A model generated the notes under the pieces. That model saw only the letters and a program-made list of their open reading frames with translations, did no database searches and was not told the origin of the DNA. Shown here one piece after another: positions 1 through 8,129 of a stretch of DNA of 64,000 nucleotides. Numbering within the stretch: the first letter of the stretch is position 1; each line of letters starts with the position of its first letter. Origin of the DNA: Caulobacter sp. X (GTDB lineage: Bacteria > Pseudomonadota > Alphaproteobacteria > Caulobacterales > Caulobacteraceae); the NCBI RefSeq assembly GCF_002742635.1, contig NZ_PEGF01000003.1, positions 1 through 64,000 on the forward strand, written 5' to 3'. The position numbers were made by a program, and so were the translations under genes.

Positions 1-49
1 GGAACACGGACTTAGCCGTGTCCATGCCGATACGCACTGGTGTAACCAT
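1..49 (-). CDS. IS110-family transposase, N-terminal 16 codons only (runs off the window)
   Basis: Reading the minus strand from the ATG at 49 gives MVTPVRIGMDTAKSVF, the start of the DEDD transposase/Piv family (IS110), whose first acidic residue lies in the GxDxAKxxF motif seen here. A purine-rich ribosome site (GAGGAG) lies a few bases upstream at about 55-60. The rest of the gene is outside the window. It marks the left side of the island as a mobile-element-rich zone. The call rests on a short motif. Confidence 0.6.
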   Translation of the reverse strand, partial: MVTPVRIGMDTAKSVF

Positions 50-132
50 GTTGCTCTCCTCTCGACTGGCTTGTTGACGCTAAGCGCCATCAAACCGTTG
101 GGATGAGAGGCCGTCCACACCAACACACCGAC

Positions 133-525
133 TCAGCCCTTCAACCAGAGTTCGACGACCCAGCAGTCACCGTCCGGCTCGAACCCGAGAAGCTGTTGGA
201 CTGCTGCATGTTCAACGGCCGGATGAGCGGCCCAGAAATCGCGGTCGGTTTTCCATTCGCCGGACAGGCGCATGTCAGCGGGCCGATCAGGTTGCTCGGT
301 CTCAGGCGCTTCCGGCCATTCCAGCTGAGCCAGAAAGATCCGAACGGCTTCCTGGTCGACGCCGGCGGGGGTGGCGTGCGCCTCGGCGATCAACGGATGC
401 TTTTGCCAGAACCAATCGGGCGCCCGCGTGCCCGTGGCGATGAGGGCCGCGCCGTCGGCGTAGAGACGTCTCATCTCGCCGGTCTCGGAATTGACGGTCA
501 TCCAGTGGACGGTCTCGGCGGACAT
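133..525 (-). CDS. hypothetical protein
   Basis: A 130-residue acidic, tryptophan-rich soluble protein with no signal peptide or membrane segment and no family I recognise. I chose the second ATG (525; MSAETVHWMTV) because GAGGAG lies about six bases before it; the reading frame is open up to an ATG at 546. It is the last of several small same-strand genes (1405 down to 133), which may be one transcription unit of island orphans. Confidence 0.5.
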   Translation of the reverse strand: MSAETVHWMTVNSETGEMRRLYADGAALIATGTRAPDWFWQKHPLIAEAHATPAGVDQEAVRIFLAQLEWPEAPETEQPDRPADMRLSGEWKTDRDFWAAHPAVEHAAVQQLLGFEPDGDCWVVELWLKG

Positions 526-570
526 GCGGATCTCCTCGAATGGCAAGCTAACGACGGTCTTGAACGGCGC

Positions 571-930
571 CTAGGGCAGGGGCGGGTACTTCAGGCGCCG
601 CGCGACGGCGTTGTAGGCTGCCTTGGCGCGCGCCATCTCCTCACGCTCCTGCTGCGCCTGGGCCGCGGCCTGGCGCTCGCGAAGCGCCCTTAGAGGCCTG
701 GCCGGACTGCCGTAGTGGAAGCCAACGCGGCCGCCGCAGCCCTCAACGCGGCAAGGGGCCGTCCGGTCGACGAGGCAATAGGTCGGCCCCTTCTGGCGTT
801 GGATCTCGAGGAGATCGACGTGGCCCCAGGCCTTGCACGCGCGGCACGACCAGATCACCCGCTCCTGGGCGTCGATCATACCCGCGACCGTCCACAGATG
901 AGTGTGAAGGTAAGCTGGATTTTTGCCCAT
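571..930 (-). CDS. hypothetical zinc-ribbon-like protein
   Basis: 119 residues. Two cysteine pairs (SCRAC near residue 30 and CRVEGC near residue 60) could bind one zinc ion. The C-terminal half is a charged, glutamine- and arginine-rich helix, probably coiled coil. It abuts the next upstream gene (stop at 931), so the two are probably co-transcribed. No function can be assigned. Confidence 0.5.
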   Translation of the reverse strand: MGKNPAYLHTHLWTVAGMIDAQERVIWSCRACKAWGHVDLLEIQRQKGPTYCLVDRTAPCRVEGCGGRVGFHYGSPARPLRALRERQAAAQAQQEREEMARAKAAYNAVARRLKYPPLP

Positions 931-1209
931 TCACCCGCCTCCACCGGCTGCGGCGGGCTTTTGCGACGGAAAGCAGGGCCTTGTCTCCCAGGCGACGGCG
1001 CCGCAGCGCTCGCAGCCCCGCCGGAAGGTGTGCGCAAGCGCGCGTATCCCGGTGTGTTCATCGCCGAGGCGTCGCGCGATCAGGCCGGCGATCACCGCCT
1101 CGAGGTCAAGCAGGGTCATCTGGGCGCAGCTGTTGCAGTGGAGCTGGATGCTGGCGCCATGCTGTCTGTAGTGGTCCAGGGGTACGCCTGGGTCAAAAGC
1201 TTCAGGCAT
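931..1209 (-). CDS. hypothetical small zinc-binding protein
   Basis: Starting at the ATG at 1209 (MPEAFDPGVPLDHY) this is a 92-residue protein with CNSC and CERC pairs about 40 residues apart, a likely single zinc site, and a glycine-rich tail. The frame is open to 1308 but the extra N-terminus is arginine-rich and looks like non-coding translation. It lies directly upstream of the similar cysteine-pair gene at 571-930. Function unknown. Confidence 0.45.
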   Translation of the reverse strand: MPEAFDPGVPLDHYRQHGASIQLHCNSCAQMTLLDLEAVIAGLIARRLGDEHTGIRALAHTFRRGCERCGAVAWETRPCFPSQKPAAAGGGG

Positions 1210-1405
1210 GGGCGAGCGCTCGCGCGCGCGGAAGAGCGCGTTTGGCCAGCATGGCGATGTCTCCGAATGTTCTTTTTCTGTTCTCATCGCGCGCCGTCGC
1301 GGAGTCAAGCGCGACAGTAGGGCGCAGCTGGGCGATCCCCGCCGACAAGGCTGTGGTGATCGCGTCCAAGCGGGCGCTATAACGCTGCCTCCGAAGGCTG
1401 CTCAA
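1202..1405 (-). CDS. possible small hypothetical protein
   Basis: A 67-residue arginine- and alanine-rich frame that overlaps the start of the next gene by 8 bases. No motif and no clear ribosome site. It may be real as the first gene of the small operon, or may simply be open because the DNA is GC-rich. Confidence 0.2.
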   Translation of the reverse strand: MSSLRRQRYSARLDAITTALSAGIAQLRPTVALDSATARDENRKRTFGDIAMLAKRALPRARALAHA

Positions 1406-1443
1406 GGGGGCCCGTCATTCGAACCGGCACGCAAGGAAACCCC

Positions 1444-2109
1444 CTGACGGCCGCCGACCGCGTGCTCGCGGTCGCCCAACTGCCGGCGACGGCGCGCGGC
1501 CTGGCCGATCGCCTGCAGGTCAGCCGCCAGGCCGTTGAGCGCATTCTGCGCGCGCTCGTAAGCGACGGGCGCCTGGTCAAAGGCCCTCGAGGACCGGGCG
1601 GACACATCTATCACCGGCCTGGCGCGCCGCCCGCTGAGACCGGTCCCGCCCCGGCCGCGCGCGCGCTCCTGGATCTGCTCGCGGCGGATCGCTTCACCCC
1701 GCTGAGCGAGCTGCTGCCCAGGCTGGGTGTCGCGAGGACCTATGCGTCGACCTTGGCCAACGAGCTTGCCGATCGAGGGCTGGTCGAGAAAATCCGCCGG
1801 TCAGGCAAGCCCTATCTCAGGCTCAAGGTCGACACCCCGGCGGCGGCGGAGCCCACCTATGTCATCGCAGAAGGCAGACGGGCCATCCTTGAGGCCTTGG
1901 GGGTCCACGGCGCCCTAAGCACCGCCGAGATCCGTCAGCAAACCGGCCAAGAACGCTGGGCCTCGGCGAAGGTGCCCCTCAAGGTCGAGATGCAGATCCT
2001 TCGAAAGCAGGCCCTGATCGAGGCGGTGGACGAGGACACCGGCCGCCCACGCTATCGCCTAACGGAAATGGGGCAGGGCGGCTTGGCGCAATTGGAGCGG
2101 CCGAGCTGA
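1444..2109 (+). CDS. winged-helix DNA-binding protein with two wHTH units
   Basis: About 221 residues if it starts at CTG 1444, which has AAGGA six bases upstream; the first conventional start is GTG 1462. The N-terminal unit (ATARGLADRLQVSRQAVERILRAL) and the middle unit (PLSELLPRLGVARTYASTLANELADRGLVEK) are both MarR/IclR-like helix-turn-helices with an arginine-rich wing. The C-terminal third (ALSTAEIRQQTG) may be another such fold. It is probably a local transcription regulator; the target is unknown. It faces away from the small-gene operon at 133-1405. Confidence 0.55.
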   Translation: MTAADRVLAVAQLPATARGLADRLQVSRQAVERILRALVSDGRLVKGPRGPGGHIYHRPGAPPAETGPAPAARALLDLLAADRFTPLSELLPRLGVARTYASTLANELADRGLVEKIRRSGKPYLRLKVDTPAAAEPTYVIAEGRRAILEALGVHGALSTAEIRQQTGQERWASAKVPLKVEMQILRKQALIEAVDEDTGRPRYRLTEMGQGGLAQLERPS

Positions 2110-2160
2110 GCGTCGTCCGGGCCGCTGGGCCTGTTCGCCTGGCTCAATGACACATCCTTG

Positions 2161-2745
2161 TCAGGATGGCCGCGCCGCGTTGTATTTTTCCGCGATGAGC
2201 CAGAACCAGTCTATGTCGAGGTCGGATAGTCTGGCTGTCTCGGTAATGGCGTCTTCCGCGCGGTTGAAGATCGCGTAGCAGGTCTCGAAGGGATCGTGGC
2301 GAGAACTGTAAGCAATGCCGTCGTATCGCGCCGGATGATCGTACAACGCTTTTGCCCAGTCTTGTGCGACGTCATAGGGTACGTCACCGTGAGTGACGGT
2401 GGCCGTCGCACCGAGAATTGCCAGGCCCGGCCCGTCCATATGCGCGAGCGTGAGCGGGCGCCCCACCTCTAGCTGGACATAGCCCTTGGACTGCACGAGC
2501 GCCATGTCGACCATCCGGCGCCCAGGCGTCCGGAGGAAGGTTTCGACAAATCCGCCGTCCGGGTGTTCAGCCGCGTACAGGGCCCCGAAGCTTGCGTCAG
2601 GCGCGTTGAACCGGCTTGTGGGACGGGTGTCGAAGAAGATCGGCTCAAAGGGCTTTGTGTAGAACCGGTGCAGGATCACGCCGCGCTCGAGCGTGATCAG
2701 CCTCGCAGTGCGTGAGGAAAGATCCGTCGGCGGTGGCGGCGTCAC
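2161..2745 (-). CDS. RES-domain toxin (NAD+-degrading)
   Basis: 194 residues. The family signature residues are visible: Arg27 (HRFY), Arg45 (SRFNAP), Tyr57 (ALYAAE), Glu68 (FVETFLR) and the serine in YDGIAYSS near 147. RES toxins act as NAD+ phosphorylases or glycohydrolases and stop growth when unopposed. Its start codon overlaps the stop of the upstream antitoxin gene by four bases, the usual antitoxin-first layout, which supports translational coupling. Confidence 0.85.
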   Translation of the reverse strand: MTPPPPTDLSSRTARLITLERGVILHRFYTKPFEPIFFDTRPTSRFNAPDASFGALYAAEHPDGGFVETFLRTPGRRMVDMALVQSKGYVQLEVGRPLTLAHMDGPGLAILGATATVTHGDVPYDVAQDWAKALYDHPARYDGIAYSSRHDPFETCYAIFNRAEDAITETARLSDLDIDWFWLIAEKYNAARPS

Positions 2746-3440
2746 GCGCTACGAACACCAGACTGCATGGCCGCCTGAACCACCTTCGAGATCTCGCCAC
2801 GCTTCAATAGGTCGGCGGGCTTGGCGTTCGACAGAAGGTCGTGCGGGTTGACCAGGAAATTGAGCACCGACCATGGACTGCTGAAGCCGAGCGCGGCCTG
2901 AACATCTTTCAGTCCACGCAACGGCGTGCCGTCATCACCAAACTGCACGACGGGGAAACGACGCTTCCCGCTGGGTCCCGGGACGGCAAGCAGCGATCCC
3001 TCGTTGACCTTCTTGTCGATGGCCTGGCGGCTCACGCCTCTCAGGAGCTTTCGGACGGTCTCGATATCGAACGCGCCGCCAGACTCCTTCAGGTCGAGTT
3101 CGGAAAACTCCACGCCCCGCAAAATGGCCCGCGCTTTTGGTCCCGGCTCGAAAGCTTCAGGCTTTAGCCGAGTTTTCGCTAACTTCCCGACCCGAATGGC
3201 TTCCGCTCGCGTGCCAGCAGTCGTGAAAATCCTGCTGCCAAACGCGCTCTTCCAAACCTTATATCCTTGGTGGCGCAGCTCTGTCTCGGCGTCTGCGGTC
3301 TTCGGAATAACCAGAAGTTCGGTCTGTGGCGGTAAGCTCGCCAACTTAGTAGGGGCCACGACAAACGCGTTGAATTGGCCGAACACGCCAGTGGTGGCGG
3401 CGCGCGAAACGCCTTTCGGACGAGGGGCGAGCTTGCTCAT
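2742..3440 (-). CDS. Xre/MbcA/ParS-type antitoxin of the RES toxin
   Basis: 232 residues. The C-terminal 60 residues (GLKDVQAALGFSSPWSVLNFLVNPHDLL...PADLLKRGE) match the toxin-binding domain (DUF2384-like) of antitoxins paired with RES proteins. The N-terminal part is longer than usual and contains a HTH-like stretch (IETVRKLLRGVSRQAIDKKVNEG near 125-147). It overlaps the toxin gene by four bases. Such antitoxins normally repress their own promoter; the region 3441-3532 is shared with a divergent gene. Confidence 0.75.
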   Translation of the reverse strand: MSKLAPRPKGVSRAATTGVFGQFNAFVVAPTKLASLPPQTELLVIPKTADAETELRHQGYKVWKSAFGSRIFTTAGTRAEAIRVGKLAKTRLKPEAFEPGPKARAILRGVEFSELDLKESGGAFDIETVRKLLRGVSRQAIDKKVNEGSLLAVPGPSGKRRFPVVQFGDDGTPLRGLKDVQAALGFSSPWSVLNFLVNPHDLLSNAKPADLLKRGEISKVVQAAMQSGVRSA

Positions 3441-3532
3441 TCGGCTAATATGGGCGCAACTGGCTACTTCGGCAACCCGATGCTCGTGTATGGCGAGCTT
3501 ACTGGTGATAAGACGTTTAGGACCAAGACGCC

Positions 3533-3865
3533 ATGACCGCCGAACAGAACACCGCCATCGTCGAAGCCGCCCGCCAGTTGCTTGCCCAGCTCGCCGCTGC
3601 GCGCATACCCGGCGTCACCGACGAGGGCGTTGAGATGCACGCGGTGGACCTTGGCGAGCGCATCGGGCAAATCGCGGGCCTGGCGCTGCTGGTTGGCGCG
3701 CCCACAGAGGGGTTCAATTCCTTTGGAATCCTGTACGGACTGGGCGTCGCGATCGGCCAATGGACAGCAGGCGAGGCCGATTATCAGCGGGACGTCATGC
3801 TAGATGAGATCAAGAGAGGGATTGTCCACGGCGCCAGTCACCCCTTGCGCGCCGGAGGCCTATAG
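3533..3865 (+). CDS. hypothetical protein
   Basis: 110 residues, acidic and probably mostly helical, with no signal peptide and no recognised motif. It is transcribed away from the RES/antitoxin pair. Start taken at the ATG at 3533 (MTAEQNTAIVEAARQLL), shortly after AGGACCAAG. Confidence 0.5.
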   Translation: MTAEQNTAIVEAARQLLAQLAAARIPGVTDEGVEMHAVDLGERIGQIAGLALLVGAPTEGFNSFGILYGLGVAIGQWTAGEADYQRDVMLDEIKRGIVHGASHPLRAGGL

Positions 3866-3965
3866 TCACTGCTTTGAATGCGCGGCAAGGTAGCGGAGAA
3901 ATAACGTTCGCCTAACCAAGGGCGCTTAAGCCTATGCTATCGGCCAACTCTAGCTGGTGCATCTA

Positions 3966-4451
3966 ATGACCCAACCTGTCGCCTTGTTGAACGCGCTACG
4001 AGCGGCGCCCTTGCGGTCAAAGCTGCAGCTTGCATCGCTGGCTATCAGCGCGACGGGCCTTCTCGTCATTCTTGGTTCCGGCGTGGCCTGGGCGATTTGG
4101 TCGCGGATCGGCGGGCCGGTCATGCTCTTCGACCCGCGGTTCGATCTTTGCCAGTCAATCGGGATGGCTGGGTTCGTGATGATGGCGCTCGGCGCCTGCG
4201 CCTTGGGCCTTGTTCACGGCGATTCCAGCTTTCGGTCTCGCCTTGGCCGTTACGGCGCGATCGCCTTTTGGGCGTCGCTTCTGGCCATGACTGCTCTGCC
4301 CCACATGTCGATTGCTGAGCTCACGACGTCCTTGGTCGGTAGAGTTTTGATTTTCGGGCTGGCCGTCGGTGTGCTGGCCAGCGCCGTGACGGTGGCTCTG
4401 GATCTCGCGGGCAAATTGTCGCCGAGCAGGCAACCTTCCGTCACGGACTAG
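3966..4451 (+). CDS. hypothetical membrane protein with four predicted helices
   Basis: About 161 residues. Hydrophobic stretches around residues 20-45, 65-85, 100-120 and 125-150 predict four inner-membrane helices, with short charged ends. No conserved functional residues are recognisable. I prefer the ATG at 3966 (MTQPVALLNALRA) over GTG 3957; neither has a strong ribosome site. It stands alone between two orphans. Confidence 0.5.
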   Translation: MTQPVALLNALRAAPLRSKLQLASLAISATGLLVILGSGVAWAIWSRIGGPVMLFDPRFDLCQSIGMAGFVMMALGACALGLVHGDSSFRSRLGRYGAIAFWASLLAMTALPHMSIAELTTSLVGRVLIFGLAVGVLASAVTVALDLAGKLSPSRQPSVTD

Positions 4452-4627
4452 CGGAGGGGGCCTCCGAAACTGGCGGGACAGCCAGTTCTGGACTTCGTCC
4501 AGCTCTCGGACCGCCCTCTCGACCTCGATCAAGGAGTCACGCAGCGCACATCTGAAATCGCCGAAGCGGGGCGACCTGAGAGGTGTCCAATCTGGCGAAC
4601 TCGACGTATCGTTGCCCGCCGACGTGA

Positions 4628-5842
4628 ATGGCGGCCATACGACATGGGTGCGGGATGATGGAAGCGGCCAGTGCAGGTTTGAGCGGTCCGCTTCGCGACG
4701 CCGTGCAAGATGTTGTTGCGCTCGTCCTGTATGTGATCGAGCGTAACCCCAGCGTTCACATAGACAGGCGTGCTCTGGGCGTCGTTACCGTCGCGGACTT
4801 GCTGGAGCAAGAGTGCCCGCCGGTGTCATATGGTTATCCAGACGATGGGGTTGGCGAGGTTAAACGGGCATTCCATCCGGCCCCTTCCAACGCCGGCCGC
4901 TTCACCGGAAAGGACGCGCTGCGGGAGCGTCTCACCGCTCCCCTTTTTGTCGGTGAGTATGCAATTTCCGACCTACAGACCGCCGATCGGGTTCACTATG
5001 CTCTGGTAGAGTTCGGTTCGACCAACATCCAGGATCTGTTCCGACGGCCGATATCGCCCAATGGTTGGCACCTCGATCCCGAACATCCTGATCAAAAGCC
5101 ATTCTGGGAGCCTGTCCGCCATGAGAGCGACGGCCGCCCGCAGCCCAGTCGCTTGTTCACTTCAGCGCTTCCGGTCGGCCAACTGGTCGTCAGCATAGCT
5201 GACGACGGCTCCGACGAGTGCGTGTCATTCCGCCTTGTCACCGCGACATTGAGTGGGGACACCGGCGTCATTTTTCGGGCTAGAGGGGAGATAGTACGTC
5301 CGTCCGAGCAACTGAGTGACGCTGCCATCCAGGACGCGTGCGAACTGATCAGCGATGAACTTGGAGCCCTCTGCTTCGCATTCCTCCGCGAACATCCTTT
5401 TGCGCGCACGTTCCGTTACGGCGCTGCGCTGTTCTTTCTGCAAGACTGGGAATCTTGCACGACACCCCACACAGCTAAGGTCGCGATCGCAGAGATGATC
5501 AGGTTGGTGAAAAGGTCCTATGTGACACTGTCGCAAGTGATCGTGGACGCGACGCCTCTGCCCTATGAGCGTCACCCTCCGATCGGTCTAGCAGAGATGC
5601 TTGGCGACGAATTTGTCATAGAGATCGCCATGCGACTGGCCGACTTGCCGTTCGGCGAGCAAGCGCCGGGCGTCGCTCTGATTCCAGCCTTGCCATCGCG
5701 TGAGCTGACGGATCAAACCGGTGACGGACGGGTCATGGCTATCATGGCTAATTCGGACCGCGACGATGATGCAATCCTGCCGGTGACGGCGGCGTTGCGA
5801 ATGGTTGGACGAACGATGGGACTTTCGATTGAAGATCGCTGA
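4628..5842 (+). CDS. hypothetical protein
   Basis: 404 residues, no signal peptide or membrane helix, and no domain that I recognise. Base composition looks lower in G+C than the catabolic genes further right, suggesting acquired DNA. Alternative starts are the adjacent ATGs at 4655 and 4658. It is followed by an inverted repeat and an integrase gene, so it may be cargo of a mobile segment. Confidence 0.5.
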   Translation: MAAIRHGCGMMEAASAGLSGPLRDAVQDVVALVLYVIERNPSVHIDRRALGVVTVADLLEQECPPVSYGYPDDGVGEVKRAFHPAPSNAGRFTGKDALRERLTAPLFVGEYAISDLQTADRVHYALVEFGSTNIQDLFRRPISPNGWHLDPEHPDQKPFWEPVRHESDGRPQPSRLFTSALPVGQLVVSIADDGSDECVSFRLVTATLSGDTGVIFRARGEIVRPSEQLSDAAIQDACELISDELGALCFAFLREHPFARTFRYGAALFFLQDWESCTTPHTAKVAIAEMIRLVKRSYVTLSQVIVDATPLPYERHPPIGLAEMLGDEFVIEIAMRLADLPFGEQAPGVALIPALPSRELTDQTGDGRVMAIMANSDRDDDAILPVTAALRMVGRTMGLSIEDR

Positions 5843-5854
5843 CTACGAAAGAAA

Positions 5855-5888
5855 ATAAGATAACGTAAGGATTATTATCGTATCTTAT
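5855..5888. repeat. 8-bp inverted repeat in front of the integrase gene
   Basis: ATAAGATA (5855-5862) and TATCTTAT (5881-5888) form an AT-rich inverted repeat in otherwise GC-rich DNA, ending 20 bases before the integrase ATG. It could be a recombinase core site, an operator or a weak hairpin terminator of the upstream gene; the sequence alone does not decide. Confidence 0.4.
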
Positions 5889-5908
5889 CGGTCCTTCGCG
5901 AGGGTCCG

Positions 5909-6862
5909 ATGAGCATCACCCCCATAGGCGCCAAGGCCCTGGCCAAGGCCGACGTCCTCCGCGACAAGGCCGACCGGCCCGCCACCGTACGGGCCTACGG
6001 CCGCGACGTCGACCGCTACGCCGCCTGGTGCGTTCGCGCCGGGCTCACCGCGTTTCCGGCGACGCCGGCGGTCGTGGGTGCCTATCTGGCGGCCCATGCC
6101 GGCGACTTCGCCCATCGCACCCTGGTGCGCTGGGTGGCCGGGATCGCCTGGCAGGCGCGCCGCGAGGGACAGGGCCTGGACACCAAGCACACCGCCATCC
6201 GCGACGTGCTGCGAGGGATCAACCAGGAACGGCCCGAAGGCGCGAGCGGTCGCCGCGCCGCGGCCGTCACGATCGACGAGCTGCGCCCTCTGGTGGACTC
6301 CTGCGGCCAGGACATGGCCGGGGTCCGCGACCGCGCCTTGCTGCTGATCGGGTTCGCTGGAGCCCTGCGCCGCTCGGAACTGGCGGGTCTGGACGTCGGC
6401 GACGTCCGCTGGACCAAGTCGGGCCTGGTCCTTGCGCTCGGCCGGTCCAAGGGCGATCCGGACGGCGAGGGCGTGGCGGTGGCCATCGCGGGCGGCCGTC
6501 ATCCGCAGACCTGTCCCGTGACGGCGCTGCGCGCCTGGCTGGACAAGGCTAAGATCTCGGCTGGGCCGGTCTTCCGCAAGGTGGCGCGGGGCGGTCACGT
6601 CCAGAAGGCTCGGCTCAGCGACGGCGGGGTCTGGCAGATCGTCACCCGGCGATGCCAAGCGGTCGGCCTGAAGGCGTCCAGCGGCGAGTATCTGAGCCCC
6701 CACAGCCTGCGGGCCGGGTTCGTGACCACGGCCTACGCCAACCAGATCCCCGACGAAGAGATAATGGATCAAACCCGCCACAAGAGCCTAACTACGATGC
6801 GTGGCTACGTGCGACGGGCCAAACTCAAAGGAGGCGGAGCGAGTGGCAAGGTCGGCTTGTAG
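5909..6862 (+). CDS. tyrosine recombinase / integrase
   Basis: 317 residues. An N-terminal SAM-like core-binding domain (about 20-110) is followed by the catalytic domain. The expected residues are present: Arg155 in GALRRSEL, His265 and Arg268 in HSLRAGF, His291 in RHKSLTTM and the nucleophile Tyr300 in GYVRR. It catalyses strand exchange at attachment sites. It ends 14 bases before the convergent CoiA-like gene. It may have brought in part of this island; no flanking direct repeat was identified. Confidence 0.85.
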   Translation: MSITPIGAKALAKADVLRDKADRPATVRAYGRDVDRYAAWCVRAGLTAFPATPAVVGAYLAAHAGDFAHRTLVRWVAGIAWQARREGQGLDTKHTAIRDVLRGINQERPEGASGRRAAAVTIDELRPLVDSCGQDMAGVRDRALLLIGFAGALRRSELAGLDVGDVRWTKSGLVLALGRSKGDPDGEGVAVAIAGGRHPQTCPVTALRAWLDKAKISAGPVFRKVARGGHVQKARLSDGGVWQIVTRRCQAVGLKASSGEYLSPHSLRAGFVTTAYANQIPDEEIMDQTRHKSLTTMRGYVRRAKLKGGGASGKVGL

Positions 6863-6875
6863 CCGCAACGGCGTC

Positions 6876-7907
6876 TCAATGGGCGGTTCTAGCCCGTTTG
6901 CGAAGCGACCCCATGTAGTCGAGCATCAACAAGGCCTCGACCAAGCTTTCGGTAAGCTGATTAAGGAAAATGGCGGACCAGGTCACATTCTGCTGCGGGT
7001 GAAGTCCCTTTGGCATTGGGCTAGTTAGCAACCAATGATGTGACGCAGCTGCTGAGGCGTCTGGTCCGTTTAGTACCGCTCTCATGTAATCCGAAATTGG
7101 CCCCGAGAAGCCGACCGACGCTCCGCGCTGAGCCATATCGCCTGTAACGAGGGACAGATCGACCCAAGCCGTGTTCAACGCCTTATCGAGCGCTTGGCGC
7201 CCGAGGGGTGTCGCGAAGGTCATCAACATGTCGGCCGCTGCGCGTTCCTGCTGTTCCCGCGAGAACGTTGTTTTCGGCGCGAAGGAAACCCGTTCCCAGC
7301 GCTCATAGACCGAGGCTGCGTGCTCGCGGGTAAGAGCAAGTAGGTTGCCGTCCTGCCGACGCAGCCAATCCGATATCGTCTGCGCCCACCAGCGAAACTC
7401 AGGAGTCCGGCGAAGCCGACGGAAAGCCGTCTCCCGAACGATGACGTCTTCCGGATTGCGGAACGGACATTCACGCAAGAGCACCGTCGTCTGCTCTAAG
7501 AAGTAGCGAAGCCTTTGGTCACGAGCAAAAGCGGTCTTGGCGTCGATGTCCGAAGCGGTGAAGTTGCGCACCCTCAACTCACATTCGGAGTGAAGGCTTT
7601 TACTCTCCTGGTAATGCGCAAAATAGTGCGTTTCGCTTCGGATCCGCTTGAATAATGGTTCTCGGCAATTCGGGCAGACGATTTGGAAATCTTCGCAATC
7701 GCCGTAGTCCAGCACATCCGCCAAGACTAATTCGCCTAGGATGTTGCTGTACCCGTGCTTCACGCCGAACGCCTTGGTGACCGTTGGCAGCATATGAAGC
7801 GGTTTGCCCAGTCCGGACAAGGGCGCACGCTGCAGGAGGCGATCGGAGAGCTGTGTGGCTGTCGGCGCTATCCCCCTGCTTTTGCTGCCCCTTGCAGGAG
7901 GGCTCAC
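6876..7907 (-). CDS. CoiA-like zinc-ribbon protein, possibly truncated at its 5' end
   Basis: Up to 343 residues. VCPNCREPLFKRI...HYFAHYQES...C (about 78-110) matches the CPxC...HFAH signature of CoiA-like proteins, which carry a zinc ribbon ahead of a nuclease-like region. The remaining 230 residues are mostly helical and unfamiliar. The GTG at 7907 lies inside the terminal repeat of the Tn3 element (7900-7956), so the transposon either provides the start or removed the true N-terminus; the first internal ATG is at 7793. Confidence 0.5.
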   Translation of the reverse strand: MSPPARGSKSRGIAPTATQLSDRLLQRAPLSGLGKPLHMLPTVTKAFGVKHGYSNILGELVLADVLDYGDCEDFQIVCPNCREPLFKRIRSETHYFAHYQESKSLHSECELRVRNFTASDIDAKTAFARDQRLRYFLEQTTVLLRECPFRNPEDVIVRETAFRRLRRTPEFRWWAQTISDWLRRQDGNLLALTREHAASVYERWERVSFAPKTTFSREQQERAAADMLMTFATPLGRQALDKALNTAWVDLSLVTGDMAQRGASVGFSGPISDYMRAVLNGPDASAAASHHWLLTSPMPKGLHPQQNVTWSAIFLNQLTESLVEALLMLDYMGSLRKRARTAH

Positions 7908-7956
7908 CTCAAGGTTTGTGCGCTAAAAGGCGCTTAGAAGCACGAACCAAGAACAT
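7900..7956. repeat. left terminal inverted repeat of the Tn3-family element
   Basis: Matches the reverse complement of 15310-15366 over 57 bases with two mismatches (positions 4 and 42 from the outer end). This is longer than the usual 38-bp Tn3 ends. The outer edge contains the GTG used by the neighbouring CoiA-like gene. Confidence 0.85.
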
Positions 7957-7959
7957 GAG

Positions 7960-8129
7960 CTAGCAGGCTGTTGAAATTCGATTTTTGCCCCCTGGTAAAG
8001 AGGCTGAAGTCACCAGGGCGAAATCAATAAGCCAATGTTTTCAATAGCCGGATTTGGCTACAGTTCGCGCTAAGCGAGCCAAATCGCGGAAATCGGCCTG
8101 TCGGAGCGACTTTTTCAACAGCCTGCTAG
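7960..8129. mobile_element. 170-bp MITE-like element with perfect 17-bp terminal inverted repeats
   Basis: CTAGCAGGCTGTTGAAA at 7960-7976 is repeated in inverse orientation at 8113-8129. The interior has no gene. The outermost CTAG at each end is itself palindromic and could be a duplicated 4-bp target, leaving CAGGCTGTTGAAA ends. The right end covers the tnpA stop codon (8126-8128). A non-autonomous element mobilised by an IS transposase in trans is the simplest reading. Confidence 0.55.
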
